From: Harmonia axyridis
Lineage: Eukaryota > Arthropoda > Insecta > Coleoptera > Coccinellidae
DNA: 64,000 bases
Assembly (NCBI RefSeq): GCF_914767665.1
Contig: NC_059503.1
Span: 28,830,001-28,894,000 of the forward strand
Direction: 5' to 3'
The position numbers and the translations under genes were made by a program. The notes beneath the pieces were generated by a model. That model was not told where the DNA came from, made no database searches, and saw only the letters and a program-made list of their open reading frames with translations. The first letter of the stretch is position 1; every line of letters starts with the position of its first letter. Shown here in pieces: positions 1 through 14,630 of this stretch.

Positions 1-90
1 AGAGAGATTCGTTTAAAACTTATAACACACGCTAGAGGACGATCAGTCAAAAAATCACAGTAAAAAAATTGGCGGTTCGAGGTTCCGCGA

Positions 91-467
91 TCACATGTTT
101 GAGTTGTGGATCTTCTGTTGCACCATGTCAAGCAGAATGTCCGAGTACTGTTCCATCATCGTCACTATGGAGCTATGACTGTTAGAGCCTTTGGTGACTA
201 AATCGTTCAACTTCTTCACAGTGTCCGTCTGGTTGACGTCGATGTTACCGTTGTTCTGCTTTAATTTCTTGAAGATACAGTCGTGCAACACTTTATGCGT
301 GCGCACGATAGACAGCTCGAGTTTGCGAACTGCGTCCTCCCTATCGGCGCTGTCGCCAGATGAATCGCCTGTGATCTCAGAGTCGTTCAGCCTATTGTAC
401 AATTCAACCACATTATTGGCAGCAACCGTCAGCTGGGAAATGACTTCTTCACTCTTGTTGTTGGACA
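91..467 (-). CDS. Wdr62: Wdr62 exon 25 (C-terminal helical domain and stop)
   Basis: Residues about 2179-2303 and stop TGA at 91-93. Acceptor TTTCAG. Two helical stretches: [19 protein letters not shown] and [20 protein letters not shown], then [17 protein letters not shown]. Vertebrate WDR62 and MAPKBP1 end with the same arrangement (a helix, then LLExYSELLxxAVxR), a region reported to mediate oligomerisation and kinase binding. So the C-terminus is complete here. Confidence 0.95.
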
Positions 468-3400
468 CTGAAACAATACTGTTTCAGAAGGAGTACACTC
501 AATTGATTTCAAGTGCAAAATAACGCTATGGGATAGCAGATAGATAACATCCAATTCAATCATAACCTCAATAGCAGACAAAGTATTATTTATTCATTTA
601 ATCCAAAGTGTATAGGCACACCTGTTGCTCTTAAGGAAGTATTTACTTCAGTAACAAATATGCTATTTTTCAAAGTGATGGAATGAGGTGTGAGCATGAT
701 CATTTAAGCAGAGTGTTAAGTTTGTAGACTGTGCAAAAAAGACACAAAAAGCAAAACATAAAAGCCACATAGCGATAAAATAAATTTAAGGAAGAAAAAT
801 TAATCATATAATCCACATACAATTATATTCAGATCAATTTTAAAAATATCAAAACCAATTAATGATTAATGTTCTTCCATAAATTCTTGAAATGATTAGT
901 ATTCTGTTATAAAAAGCCATGCTTACGGTTATTGTAACAGTACTAAGTAAACTACACCACTAATTGATATGATACACTTATAAACAACACTTGAACTACA
1001 CTATTATTTATATAGGGGTTATATCTCATTTATTGCTGTTTATCCACATCAATATTTACGAGTCTTGCCATTAGAGAAAACAGCACTTTGAAAAGCACAA
1101 ACGAAAAATAAGCAGCGAACTCAAGCGCAGGTAGTAAGGTATTACAGCGTTTTAACGATGTTAGACTTACGCTCTACAAGAGTCTGGTCAGCATTTTCTG
1201 AAGTCAAATTCAAATCATCACTAGTCATACTAGCTTCTAAAGTTGGTAATCTTTCGAAGTGAATGGTATGTCTATTGGCTACAAGAGAATTCGTAATAGT
1301 TATATGGGGAAAAAAACACAGATATAAAACTTTGAAGCATAGGCTATAAAATTTTCAAAATAACATGAAATGAGGAAGAATATGAGTAGCTGAAATTAAT
1401 TATATTGAAGAAAATTCACCAACACCAATTTCAACCACTCAGATACCTAGTTGATAACCAACACCATGAAGAAAAAAATTATGACCTTCATAATTTTTGT
1501 CACCATTGTTATATGAAAAATACGTTATATTTACAAGGAAACATTTTCAAATAATATGATTTCTACTCCTCAATTAAAAACAGGAGTTTACGCTCTTTTT
1601 ACCTCGCATCTTCTCTTTGTTGTTCAGAAACCTTCTAGGAACAACTGAAGGATGTCCATTCTCGAAACTACCTTGCCTATTTCTCGGAGGCACAACTGGT
1701 TTCACAACTGGTTCCAACTCCTCATCCGATGTTGATATATTGTCCACACCAACAGTATTTAGATTATCTAGAAAATTTGAAATAAATATATTGGGAATTC
1801 ACCACATAAGGCTTAATTCAAAACATCTTAAATTCGAACAATACTTGGAAGATGATATCATACTTACTCGTTGAATAAGATTGTTTTTTCCTGTTCTGCA
1901 GATTCTTGTTGTTGATCTTGTTATGGGAACTTATCGTCGGTCTCATCAACCTGGACACCTTCTTGTCATGGGAATCATTGTCTGAATCGGACTGGTTAAG
2001 ACCTCCACTGGACCTGCTTCTAGTGATGGCATTGTTCTTTACGTATCTAGTATTATTCCTTGGAACGTGTGAAGGTGGAGCTTTTTTGCCCGAAACTACA
2101 AACACAGAAGAAGGTTTTATTTATGAGAATTTAACGCATTTCCAAGGATGAAGAACATTCTGCTTCAAAAAGAAACTATGTTCTTCTCAACACAGAATGC
2201 GTGACCTTCGATTCAGGTTTTTAGCGATGAAGGATGAAAATTAATGGGTGAGACTATTGATCATGCTTGCAAATGTGTATACAAGAAGCGGAAAACCAAA
2301 TGACGGCAATAAACAGTTTGTAACGATATCGCCCCATCGAACCTTCATTCGACAATATATCTTTATTAAAAATAGAACATTTCGGGTCTCAGATCTGACT
2401 GTTGAATGCCCCTTAATCGAAAATTAGGTGCCTAGGAGAGATACCGTAACAAAACTGGCTATTTACTTACTGGGTTCGTTTTTGCGTTTGTAATTCGTCG
2501 CTTTTTGCATACTAAGATCGCTGAGACTACAAGATCTTCGCAAGCTGCTGTCTGGGCTGCTTTCGTCTAAATAATTTGCTGTAAACATGCATTATGAAAC
2601 TCAAAAAACAAATCTACAATACCTTGGACAAATTACTATCATGTTTAGTGGATTATGTACCAATCATCCTTTAAAGTTTCAGTATAACAACAACTAAAGA
2701 TTGAACATTTGAAGAGATTCAGATGCAGATTCTTTTTTGAAGTAACGACAGGATTAAAAAGATGTAAATAGAAGATTCCAAGAGAGTACCAAATCCACCA
2801 GAATTTCATTTCTACTCCAACCATTATTGTAGATTGATTTCATGCATTAAAGCTACTTTAATAAGCGAAAAAAGAGGTAGGTGGAAAGAGGGGAAGACAG
2901 CTTCACGACAACATTCATCTTGTGCAACACGTGGGGGTAAACATCGAACATGCCCATTGATCAACTGTTCTAGTCACCTTCCGATGTTTGAACTGCCAAG
3001 GGCTTTGAGGCTTTTCCATTATTCTCGACGTTGACTACTTTGGGTTCGTGGTTCAGTCTCCTCTCCACGAATGTAGGTAGGCTCAGGTTACGCCTCCTGA
3101 ACTGGATGGGCGTGGCTTGGAGGCTGGTTAAGTCGTTGTAGAAGCTCTGGGAGGTTTTGAAGCTCTCGTACATGCTAGATAGGGCGTGGACCTTACCGCG
3201 TGATATGTTCTTCTTGAACACCTCCACCAGACTGTTTATCTTGTGAACTTTGCGTTGGATCTCGTTCAGAATTTTAATGTTCTCCAAGGCGAATTGGATT
3301 CTGTCGTCTGGATAATGTCTGGGAAAGGTATTCTCCAGTTTGGAAGCAGCCATGTTCGTGGTTTTGGAGATGGTTTCCATCCAGATGTTCCTGGAATCGA

Positions 3401-6400
3401 TCTCTAAACTGTCGAACATTCTGTCGTCTTTGGGTACGTTTAAATTGACCTCAAGAGAATCCTGCTCCATCTTTGAATTTGTGAGTGTTTTATCTAAACT
3501 ATCATAAAGCTCGTTTAAAAAATTGACATTAGTATTGGGTGCTCTATTGGCGCTTTCTAAATCTACTTCCGAATATTTTTCCTTGTACGAAACTTCTATG
3601 TCGTTCTGTTCTCTGACCTTTTCTCTATTATTTTTTGTCTTCCCGTAGAAATCCTCTTTCTTTATGTATTCATATGAAGTTTTAGTCTTCCTGGTCTTGG
3701 AACTATGACGCCTCACCGCTTTTGGTGGTTTGTGCGCAATTTTTTCATTACCTATTGGACTCTTGGTGAATAGGTGCCTATCTAAGCTGGAAGTCTCTTG
3801 GATATGTTTGTTTATGTTTTTTTCGAAATTTTTCAAAGTTTTTATATTGACGGTCTTGTTAGCGTTTGAGGTCTCGTATATTTCGATGTTTGGTTCTAAT
3901 CTGTTGTTCAAGATATTGCAATACTTGCTTTTGTACTGTTTATTTTTACTCTCCAATGAAGGTATGTACATCTTGACGTTAGACATCGATACCGTTTTCG
4001 GTTGCTGCTTATCCTTATTGCTATGTCTAGGTATGTTCTCCTGATCTACCTTAATACTTGGTTTCTGTCGCTGGCCGGAATCTATGAAATAAGCTATATT
4101 CTTTTTCAACTCTCGTCTCAAATCCGTCTGCGCTATGCTAGCTTCGAACTTAAGTAGTTTCCGTTGGAACTCTTCACTAGCCTTGGATTTTTTCTGTACC
4201 AGTTCCTCTGGCGTGGCGAAATCCGTCTGAGTTTGTGTGGTCTTTAACGTTTTCGCCATCTTCACCGGGGACAGTTGGTACGAAGTACCTTCTTGAGGAT
4301 TAGGACAATCTTGGCACAAATTGGTATCGAAACTCTTCAACAAAGAGGAGGAACAAGTAAGGAACTGATCGTGACAGCTGGTGCTGTGTTTGGGACTCCT
4401 CTGTGGAGTTTTTTGCCCGAGAAAGAGGACTTCGAGAGGAGCTGATTTACAATCTGACTCGTTAGACAGAATGCTTTCCATGCTATTATAGTTGCTTTTC
4501 CTCAAGTTATCATCGAGAAGGTTCTCTTCGGAAAGGATGCTATCTTGGGAAGACTTAATGTTCTGGTTGAGATAGAAACTCTCGCTCTTTGGCATCTCCG
4601 GCTCGTAGTAATCGTCCTCGTCGTACTTGTAGATCTCGTTGTTTGACATGCATCGTCTGGGAGGTATTACCGATTTAATCTTTTTGTTACAGGCAGAAAG
4701 GAAGCTGTACTCTTCCAGGGAATCCGAACTAAAATTACCCTCCTCCTCTTCAACCAAGTGCCTGCTTTTTGGAACCTCCAGGAATACCTTCTCCGGTTTT
4801 TCCAACCTGGTATCGAAGTGTCTCTCGATCTGATCGTAGGTCTTGTTGAACTTTTCAGAAAACTTTTCAATATCACTGCAGATTTTCTTCAGGCCGTCAT
4901 CGGTCGATTCCTGAACATCCACGAAGTAACTGAAGGACTTTCGATTAGCGTGCTCCTTTTCGGAAGCCTTTTTAAGTTCCACGTAGTCGGAGAATTGTCT
5001 CTCCTCGCTGACAGGCGACACAGGCAATGACTTGTGCAGCTTATACTTGGAAAAGGTTTTGTCCAATCTGAGCTTTCTTGGGCGACTGTCCGTTGTGGAC
5101 TTGATGATGTCGCTCAGCTTCACAGTACCTAAATTCGTATCTAAGTCTACGGTGGCGGCGGTGGAAGAGGAGGTGGTGTCAGTTGCCGTGGAAGGCAGGT
5201 TACCGAAGATGTGTGAAAGCTGTGAGGTGTTCTTGGCGATGTCCCTCATGTAGCAACCGCACAGCTGCAGGTCAGCCGGCACGGAAGAGCTAGACGGCAA
5301 GACCTGTCCGCTGACGGTCGCAGTGTTAGTCATGTTAGGATAGTATGAGAAATTGCTACCGTTAAAGAAGTAAGGATTAATGTCTGGACCACAAAAGCAA
5401 TTGTTAATGTAGGAAGCATCTCTGGTCGCGACGGGATTACCTTGCTGTTTGTTTGTCTGCCATTTGTCCCTCTCTGGTATGTGGGAAAGGTCATGGATGG
5501 ACTGGCTGTACCTCAGCGGGGTAGAGTGACCCACCTGAAAGAGTCAAAGTAGGCGTTATCATACGTTAACGGTGCTTGTAACACCCCCGATGTGCAGTAT
5601 CGTGCTTGATTGATGTGAAATCAAAATTGTTATGTTACCGTTGCTGAGTTGAAGTATGAAGATTTCGTTTATATAATGTTTTACCGGCTTCTTTGATATT
5701 TTTGTTATTTATTCTTCGGTTGTAGTTATGTTTGATGGATGAGTCGTAAATCCATCAGATAATTTTTTCCACCAGGAGAAAGGAATTTCTAACCTTACTT
5801 CATTGATTTTACGGATATTTCAATTGTTATTTTTTTTTCAGTTAGAGCTGTGGAAAATGGGTATTCAAATTTATTATTTTTCTTCCTCGTCAATTCAAAC
5901 CAAAATAATGCGTATATTTTCGATGGATATAATGTCACGTCAATCGCGTGGTGATATTCGTATAAGGTATATTCTAAATTATATTTCAATCCTAAAGTGG
6001 TTTTGAAAATAAGCAGTGATCTTGTTAAATTAGTAGATAAGATACGATATTGAATGTTTTAAACAGAACATTTTGATTCCATTCATGACGAATGTTTTAT
6101 AATTAAAAAAATTCGAAAGATCTCTGATACCGACAAATCATTAATAACCTCTCAACTAGACTATACACTTTTTTTCGATTTATATACGAATTGTAATTAG
6201 AATTCTATGAAAATCAAATTCGTCTATAATGCAATATAACAATAGCAGTTGTGAAATCATAATTAAAGTGGAATACACGAAAAAAGTATCAATAAAAAGT
6301 ATGACCTTGAAGAATTAAAGAAACAGTCCAGATCTCGTGCGATACAATCACAGTAATATAGCTAGTGCTGCAGTAAAAAGGACAACACATTTGTGAACAT

Positions 6401-9400
6401 TCAAAACCTTAGTCCTTACCATAAACAAGATGGAAGGAAGTTTGACGTAATGTTCAAAATGACCAATATAATTACCAGAGTTGTTAAAACGATCATATAT
6501 GTTTATCACTGGTAATTCCTAAAAATGAAATATTACGTCTAAAATATTGTAATTTACAACTATTAGATTTCATTTTTGCTAGTTTCCACTACAAGGCAGT
6601 GTTAGAGGGATTTAAAATCTAGTTTATTTTGTCATATGAGAAGTGAATAAACATATAAAATGCTATGACGATGGAAGATATGTATAAATGAAAATGATCA
6701 TGCCAATTTTGAAAGGCACATAATTTTTTTTTTATGTAAGAATGCTGAGTGGAAACTCTGAATTCGAAAATCATTTATAGCCGAACTCTGCCATAAAACA
6801 CCTTGGCAATTCACGCCGAACATCTAGATGAATCATGAATTGAAGTTTGGATTCGAAATAGAACTTTTTTTCCAAAGTTATTAAATTAAAATTCTATTTT
6901 CAGAAAGAAAAACAACTTACACTCTCCAATTTCTTTTTGGTCTCTGCAATCCTCTTGTGCAGCTCCTGTCTGACCTTCATTGTTTCGGGATCAGTCTTAG
7001 CCTGCTTGACGGCGTTGATAGCATCGCTATTCCTCTCAACACTTCTGGTCAAGAATTTCGAGGATATTGATGTCTTTCCTACTAAGAAAGAATTGATTAG
7101 TGAGCTGTAGAAATTTTGGGGACAGTTCATTAACTCACTTGGGGTCAATTCTGTCTCTGCTCCACTCATGCTCTCGAATGTGGTCTGGAAGAATTTCTCC
7201 CTGGAAGCCAATTGATCCAGGGACTCTGAGCTAACCGAGAATAGGGACATTGGGTTTCTGTCAGTGTTGTCACCGCTTGGTGTAGATGCCTAAACATTTT
7301 CGAAAGGTATATGAGGAAGTTTGAATAAATTCCGTAAAACTTACATCATCCTCATCATCATCAGAATCGTTGCTGTCAAAGTTTGGCTGAGGCAACTTAA
7401 CATTCAAGGCAACCTTATTCTCTTTCTTTTTCCGTTGGGACTTTCTCAACTCGTCTGCATCTATATTGGTAACTGTGAACTCACTGCCACTACAAAGAAA
7501 ATAATTTAGTAATATTGGAGCCGAGAGTCTTCTCTATTGAAGCATACCTTGGGGAATCTGCCTGTGCGGGATAGTACAGGTTCTTGTAATCATGATCAGA
7601 ATCTATGTCTGCGTCGTGGGCTGCTGACTCGAAACCGGTATCGCTCATTGTGTCACCTCTCCTACGGCTTTCAAGGCGGCTGGTTATGACTGTCCTACTG
7701 CTGGATATCTTCAAGAAAGAGAAAACAATGAAACGAAAACCATGGACGTTTAAAAACTAACCAATAATTCACATGAGAAAAATATCATGATAATCCAAAA
7801 CTTCAGTTGAATAAAAGACGGACATCAAGTCGAGTAAGTATTTAATATGGTTCTTAAATTCTTCAAAAATACATGTTTAGGGTTCTCGAAGTAGTCGCCT
7901 TTGACCGAATCTTCCAAACCACACATCTTGATGAGCTCTTTGTAGTTTCTTATGGCGAACTTGGACCTTGGGTGCTGGATTTTCTCCTGGGGTTTCGCGA
8001 GGGCGTCGTGATAACTTCGGAACTTGAGTCTTCGACTTGTACTTTGCTTGGGTATCGGCATGGATTTCGCCTTGGAGATCTGATCGGCGGAGGATAGAGG
8101 AGTTAATGATTTAGGACGGGAAGAGGAATAATAAAATATACAGGATCCATTATTATTAGGTGCGCAACTAAGTTCCTGATGTTTATTTAATAAATGGCTG
8201 CAGCAGTAAGTGCCTGTCGATTTTGACATACTCAAAACGTCATGAACCTAGCTTAGACAGATGGTAAACAAACTGTTTTAACACATTAGTGATTTTGTTT
8301 TGGCGTCATATACTTTTGGTTGTGTTAATATTTCTTATTTTGTTCCAAATAATTGTCATTTGAGAGAAATGTTGATTTTATTTTTGCATTCAATCCAAAC
8401 GATGGATGAATCGCATCGAGAGCTTCAAAAAGTTTACTCCACCAGCTGTATTTCCCAGATATTGCACCATCAATTTATTACTAGCACCGGACGATGGCTC
8501 AAGGCTCATCAGCAGTTCAACTCATATGAAGACATCAAAAAATGGCCCCAAAATATGAACACTTTCATCGAAATGGTATTCTAGCTCTTCCAGAAAGAAT
8601 GATTGAATTGAATGATTCATTGGTAACCGTTTTTTCTCAAGGTACATTTCTATCAAAAATCAAACAGCGGGAACTTAGTTGCGAACTTCAGAGTAAAACA
8701 ATATAAAACTCACCTCTTTGAAGGCACTGATTTCCTTCCTCGTCTCGGTCGTACTCTCCAGGGAACTATCTTTTGAGCCGTCTGAATCGAACCTCTTGTC
8801 TGAAACATGTCAAAACGTTAATGTATTGACTTCACCGACTTCCCTTTCAAATACCTGAAGTGATAATATGGGGCACGCTAGGCACGAAGGTGTCCGAGTG
8901 CAAAACATTTTCCGCCCTCTGTGCCCACTTGCCTCTAGGTTGCGCTACGTTTTTAGTCATCGAAGGCGGCTGACTAGAATCTCCTGTGACGTGTTTCTTA
9001 GCCCACTGCGGTAGGTTACCTACGCTAAACCTGGAAGAAGTATCGAGATAATGATAGAGGTCTCAGTACTATAGAAGAGTGGGTAAAAACTATTTAAGGA
9101 AAATAGAATGTAGGCAGATGTACGTTTTTGAGGCTGAACTGATGAAAGTAAAGTTGTGTTGCGTTTTCTTGTTACTTTTAGATATTATTATCCGAATTTA
9201 ATTCGATTAGTGAATATTGACTAGATATCGTAGACAAGGAATTTGAAGCTGAAGAACATTGAGAATTTACCGTTCGTCAAAATAATAAGAGATCTTTCAA
9301 ACGAAATCACTTGCTGAATATTAGGTGACTTCAGTCAGACTGAAGGTTGTAATTTGTGACTGCGGCGGCTCAGTGTAGACAGCGCCAGTTAATTTTCAAT

Positions 9401-12400
9401 GAACGGCACAAAAACGTGACGTGACAGATGTGCGTGAATCGACCTTTATTCCTCACAATATTCTGGGCCTCTAGGGACAAGTTGGACTGTCTGAAACCAG
9501 GGCTCTGGTCGTCATAAAACGGTGCTTCAAAACTAGTCCGTACCTCTGCTAAAACAAACTTACAGTACCGCAAAAACTCACCTGTAACTGAAGTCCTGCG
9601 CCGCGTTCTCGTTGAACTCGTAGTCTTCGCAGAACTCGTCCACCGATTTGCCTTGTCGCATGGCCTGCTGACTGAGCCTAGCGTGCATTGTGACCACCAT
9701 GTCGTGGGGTATCTTCCACACGAATATGCACCTAGAAACAAGATACGACGATGAACTAAGAAACCCCAAAGGGAAGGGAGTGACGTACCCGTCTCCACTT
9801 GCCGAGATGAGTCTCCTGCAATCGTTGGTAAACCTCAAACCAGCGGCCAGCTCAGAATGGCCGCACATTGTGGCCATACATTCTCCAGAGTAGTAATCGT
9901 ATATGGATAGCGACTTGTCCGTGCAGGACGTGGCTACGTATATGCCGCTCCGATCCAGGGATACCTGTGAGTGATTGAAAGATGTAATAATAATTATTAA
10001 GGAACTAAGCAAATAGGTGTTCGATAAGGAGCAACACTCAAAACCACTAGAATATTGGAAAAAAAGGTTTGTACAAAAACGAAATCAACATCATGGGACC
10101 TAAACGAAAATATCGAAATAGAATCGGACATATCGGAGGATTTAGAAACTGAGAGGGAAGTAAAGGTACGTTTGCTCGTACAGTCTCCGTCGACCGCCGC
10201 GTTTCGACGACTTTATCTAACCAATCGCAATTCTTGCAATTGGAGGAGTCACGAGATTGCTAGAATAGACAGACTTGTGTCACCGTTTCAATTCCGAGGA
10301 AACTTTCACAGAAGCATATTAGAAGCCGGTATTAAGGTCAGCATCATTCAATAAGTCACGGGCCTAACCAGGAAAAACACATACTTATAGTTTGGAATTT
10401 CCCAAATTCTGTAATAGTATATTAAGCGATAAGGACAATTATTGTCTGAGATAGTCCATAATGTTCGAGATACTTATAGCGTTTTTTGAACGATAGACAC
10501 ACTATTTTACTTAAACTGAAATAATTATCAAAAAATTAGAATTGTCATTCGTGGCTTTAATGTCAATGCTGTGTATCAATTAAGATGCACAGAAAACCTG
10601 GTGTCTACTTATACCTGTAAAATTTTCAGACAAAAATGGAGATTTTTCAAATTTATAGCTACTTGATTTCGAGGGATCGCGTCTGTTTCAGATGGCGCAT
10701 ACATCGTTTATATTTGACATTTCTCTCGATTCTCGGCTCTCGTGATCTTTGAGTATAGAACAATAATATTCAATATACTATGCCCGTAACAATCTTCTAT
10801 ACTCTGTCGTTATATTCCATTCATTTCATTAAAAATGCGATAGGAACTGAATTGTAATTTATTGCGACAGTTTGTAAAGTCTAAAATCAGTACATATTTC
10901 ATTTTTAAACGGCGCCAGGCAGATAGCGGGAATTCAAAAATTTCGCCACCTTATAGAACTCTGGTGAAGCAAAACACCAAAGCAACAGGTGGATATCTCA
11001 AAAAGTTTGAAACAAAATCGAATCAGTACACACACCAGAGATTCTATGCATCTTAGTAGGAATATAATCGAAGGCATTGTCTTGGTGATGAAAACTTATT
11101 GATTGTAGATCGCCAAAGTGACAATACTTGACAGAATTTGCTCATTTATGATATAATTAAAAAATGAACGATATCGAATCTTCTGAAGAAAAAGAAATTC
11201 AAAAAGCCTTATTTCTTTTCCCTGAAATTTCTTTATCACTTACCTTTATCAACGTTCCGTCGTCTCCGCCGCTGCCCTTGAAACATTTGGTATTCTTGCC
11301 CGAGTTCACGCTGTACACTCTCACGTTCCTGTCCTGGCATGCTGTCAAAACGTGTTTCTGGTTGGCGTCTACTTCCATGTCGTACAACGTCGCCTTGCCG
11401 GTGGCGTTGTGATACCTTGAGAACTGAGTTTTGCCGCTAACCTACGAACCATAAGCAGTTATAAGAACAGAGAATTCTACGGCATCGGAGAAGGCTTTTC
11501 CTACCTCGCTTAGAGCCCGGAAAATTATGCTTTTATCGGCGCTGCACGATACCATCTGCAGGTTTTTGTTTTGAGTCATAAACCTGACTGCAGTGATGGA
11601 TGAAGAGTGATCGTCCAAGGTTTGCAAGAAGGTGTAGTTCTGAAAATGGGGATAGTTTGGTTAAATCGACTGTATAACATTATTTTAAGAGTCAGGATTT
11701 TTATAGTATATCCAAAGTCACTTGGAGGAAGCCAAGATGTTTTTATTATACAAGGGTTGTCTAAGATTCTAGCAAATCATTAGGAGCCAGAGTATAACCT
11801 ACCAGTACTTTTAAATAAACCCTGGTATTATAGCGGATCGTCTCTGGAACTAGAATGTGTAGATTTGTTTGTTTCTATTGGCTGAAAAATTCCACGTTCC
11901 ACCGCATGCCAATTTGATTACTTTGATTGTTTGCAGCTACGCACATCTATCGCTTCTTTTTTAACTTTCTTATCATTCGCAAAGATTAGTGCGGTCTTCG
12001 GTGGGTAACTGATTTTTTCTTTTGATTTGGATAAAGTATATACAAACATACTTAAATAGGCCAGAATAGTTCTTATATTCAAGAGTTTTTCATGTTCCCA
12101 GAAGTTTATTAGGAAACAGGCAAATTATAGTCTTACCAGTCCTTTTTGAATAGTACCCAGTATGCAATTTGATTGTAATATGAAATAGTATGAGTCGATT
12201 TGGTCCCTTTCATTGGCCGAAATAGTACACGTGTTGCCTCGTGGCAATTTGATCACGCTTATTGTTGGGAATTATACTCTTTTTCCACATCTCATCAAAA
12301 GAACTGATATGGGGAGTTATTAAAAGCCGTTTAAGGTATCGAGTCATCGAGAAAATGAGAGAGGTTTTTAATGATTTCGACAATGATTTTTCCAAAATTC

Positions 12401-14596
12401 TGTGACACATGTTGAACACAATGGAGATGAATATTTTGCGATCAAATCTTTCCCCTCTAGTTACTTTCAAAGTCGGTAAGGTCAAGATCTGAAGAAAATG
12501 ATTTCGTATCCTAAGGACCGTCGTACCATAGGAGAAAAGATTTTTGGTGGAATACGAAAAGCACTAGGTGAGATTAATCAATAAAATTTCCAATACATTT
12601 TCTGATCAATTCTACCAATGTTATTATTAGTTTGCCTTAACTGCAGACAGAACATTTCCAAGTTCATCTGAAACACTTTTGAGCGCTTATAATTCTATGC
12701 AACGATCATGTCATTATAGTTGATAATCTTCTTTGCTAGTAAATCGCGTGTCGAGATTAACATAGCAGGATTAATCATGTGACAAAAAAGCTATTCACAT
12801 CGCTAATTGGCTGAGAGAATCGACATCAGAATTTAATACAATCGCAAAAATATCATTTTCAACTAGAGGGTTTAAGAAGGGAGCATGATGGTTGAGTAAG
12901 GCATCAAATGCAAATCTGGAGAAGCTTTTTAATAGGGTCGTTCAAGTAAGATTGGAGAACTATACCTTGGCATCAAAGACGTGCAGAAGCCGGTCTCTGC
13001 TCGCGCTAGCCATGTAGCTGACCTCGTTCTCGTTGCCGCAATACTCTAAACAAAGCACCTCGGCATCGTGCGCCTCAATCTTGTACATCTGTTCCATGTT
13101 TGAAGCATCCAGAATTCTGATGTTACCCGACCGGTCGCCGGAAGCAACGTTTCTGCCGTCCGGGCTCATCCTGATGCAACGGACGCCGTTCCTGCCGTCG
13201 TTGTAGCTATCCTGCTGAACCTTGTCGTTTCCGTTCGACCGGGAAACGTCCAGATCCTTCAAGTAGGCGTGCTCCTTGTCCACGTAGACCACTTTCAGCA
13301 GCTCCTGAAAAAGCGTAATTGAGAAATTGGCGTTATAGCTACTAGTCTAAAAGCTAGCTGTTCGTTTGATTAATCAATTTCTCTCAAAGCTAGAAAATTT
13401 GGAATATTTCATTATTGGTCGATTGAGAAGTCGATTTTGGCAGCCATCTCGCGGTTGCATCATCAACTTTTATAATTCAACCCAGCCGCACAAGTCTACA
13501 ATTTCAATATTTTGATATTAACATGTTCAATTCACTGGACACTGGACTCCTAGACTTGCTCAGGCAAAGGAATTCGTGACGATTTCACCTACCTACGCCA
13601 AAAAGTTCTTGAAGCTGTCACGAGCCGAGCTTCGGGTGATGGTGGGACTGCTGACGGGGCACTGTCGGTACAAATTTAATTTGTACCTTATGGGAAAGTC
13701 AGCAGATGAATTTGCAGGCTCTGTGGATCAGAAGCAGAAACGGCCGAACACATGGTATGCAAGTGTCCGGAGCTGGCTGGCTTAAGAACCATTCATATGG
13801 GTAAGCCGGTCCTGGATACCAGAAAGGTAACGGCCAAGGCCCCTAAGGAGGTTGTCAGTTTATTAACGTTTATTGACGATCTCCTTGGGTTTCCATGAAT
13901 GAGTAGGGTAGAGAACAAAAGATCTACATGGTCGCAGTTCCCGGAAGGCTTACCGAACCAAAACGATCCCAGTTCAAATAATAATAATAATAATAAAACA
14001 TGTTCAATTGCTAACCCATATTTATGGTTGTAAGTATCGACCAGAAGACAGCATAGTCAGGGCCTTCTCAAGGCAGCATGCAGAGTAGGCGGTCTCTTAA
14101 GATAAGTTTTCTTGGGACAGTTTCCGTCGACCTCCGTGTTTCGACGTCCAATCGCAATTCTAGCAATCGCGTAGTTCCGCCCAGCTGCAGGATTGCTAAA
14201 ATTGCGATTGGTTAAAGTCTTCGAAACGTGACGGTCGACGGAAACTGTCCGAAGAAAATGTACCTTTTTGAGGGAGGTGGGTTATGATTGTTATGAATTT
14301 CTAGGACAATTGCTGTCCACTGGCAGAAACTACTTAAAAACATCAAAATGTGTCGGAAAATTTTACGTCCAAAGTGTGCCAGTTTTTAGAGGTGCACCCT
14401 TAATATTCGGCCTCATTGCAAAATCAGAAGAAAAGCAAAAAGAGGTGAACTTCGGTTCGTAGGAACCGTGTGAAGGTGATGAGAGCAACCCCTGAAATCT
14501 TAAATGGGATGAAGGGTTGAGCGACACCTTGTTTTGAAGGTAATTTGAAGGCCGCACACTTTACTTTTTCTGTTAGTACTTACGAACCATAAAAAA

Positions 14597-14630
<34 letters not shown>

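Noticed and set aside
191..523. Plus-strand open frames over exons (also 3730-4044, 4639-5253, 19012-19347 and others)
   Set aside because: Shadows of the minus-strand Wdr62 exons; no independent support.
2970..2972. TAG as the true stop of Wdr62
   Set aside because: A donor six bases before it leads to five more in-phase exons ending in the conserved C-terminal helix.
8080..8247. Longer exon 15 starting at 8,247
   Set aside because: In frame and phase, but the extra part overlaps a mariner end and the 8,079 acceptor is stronger; kept only as a possible alternative form.
10055..10354. 99-codon plus-strand open frame
   Set aside because: Runs into a MITE fragment and has no recognised similarity.
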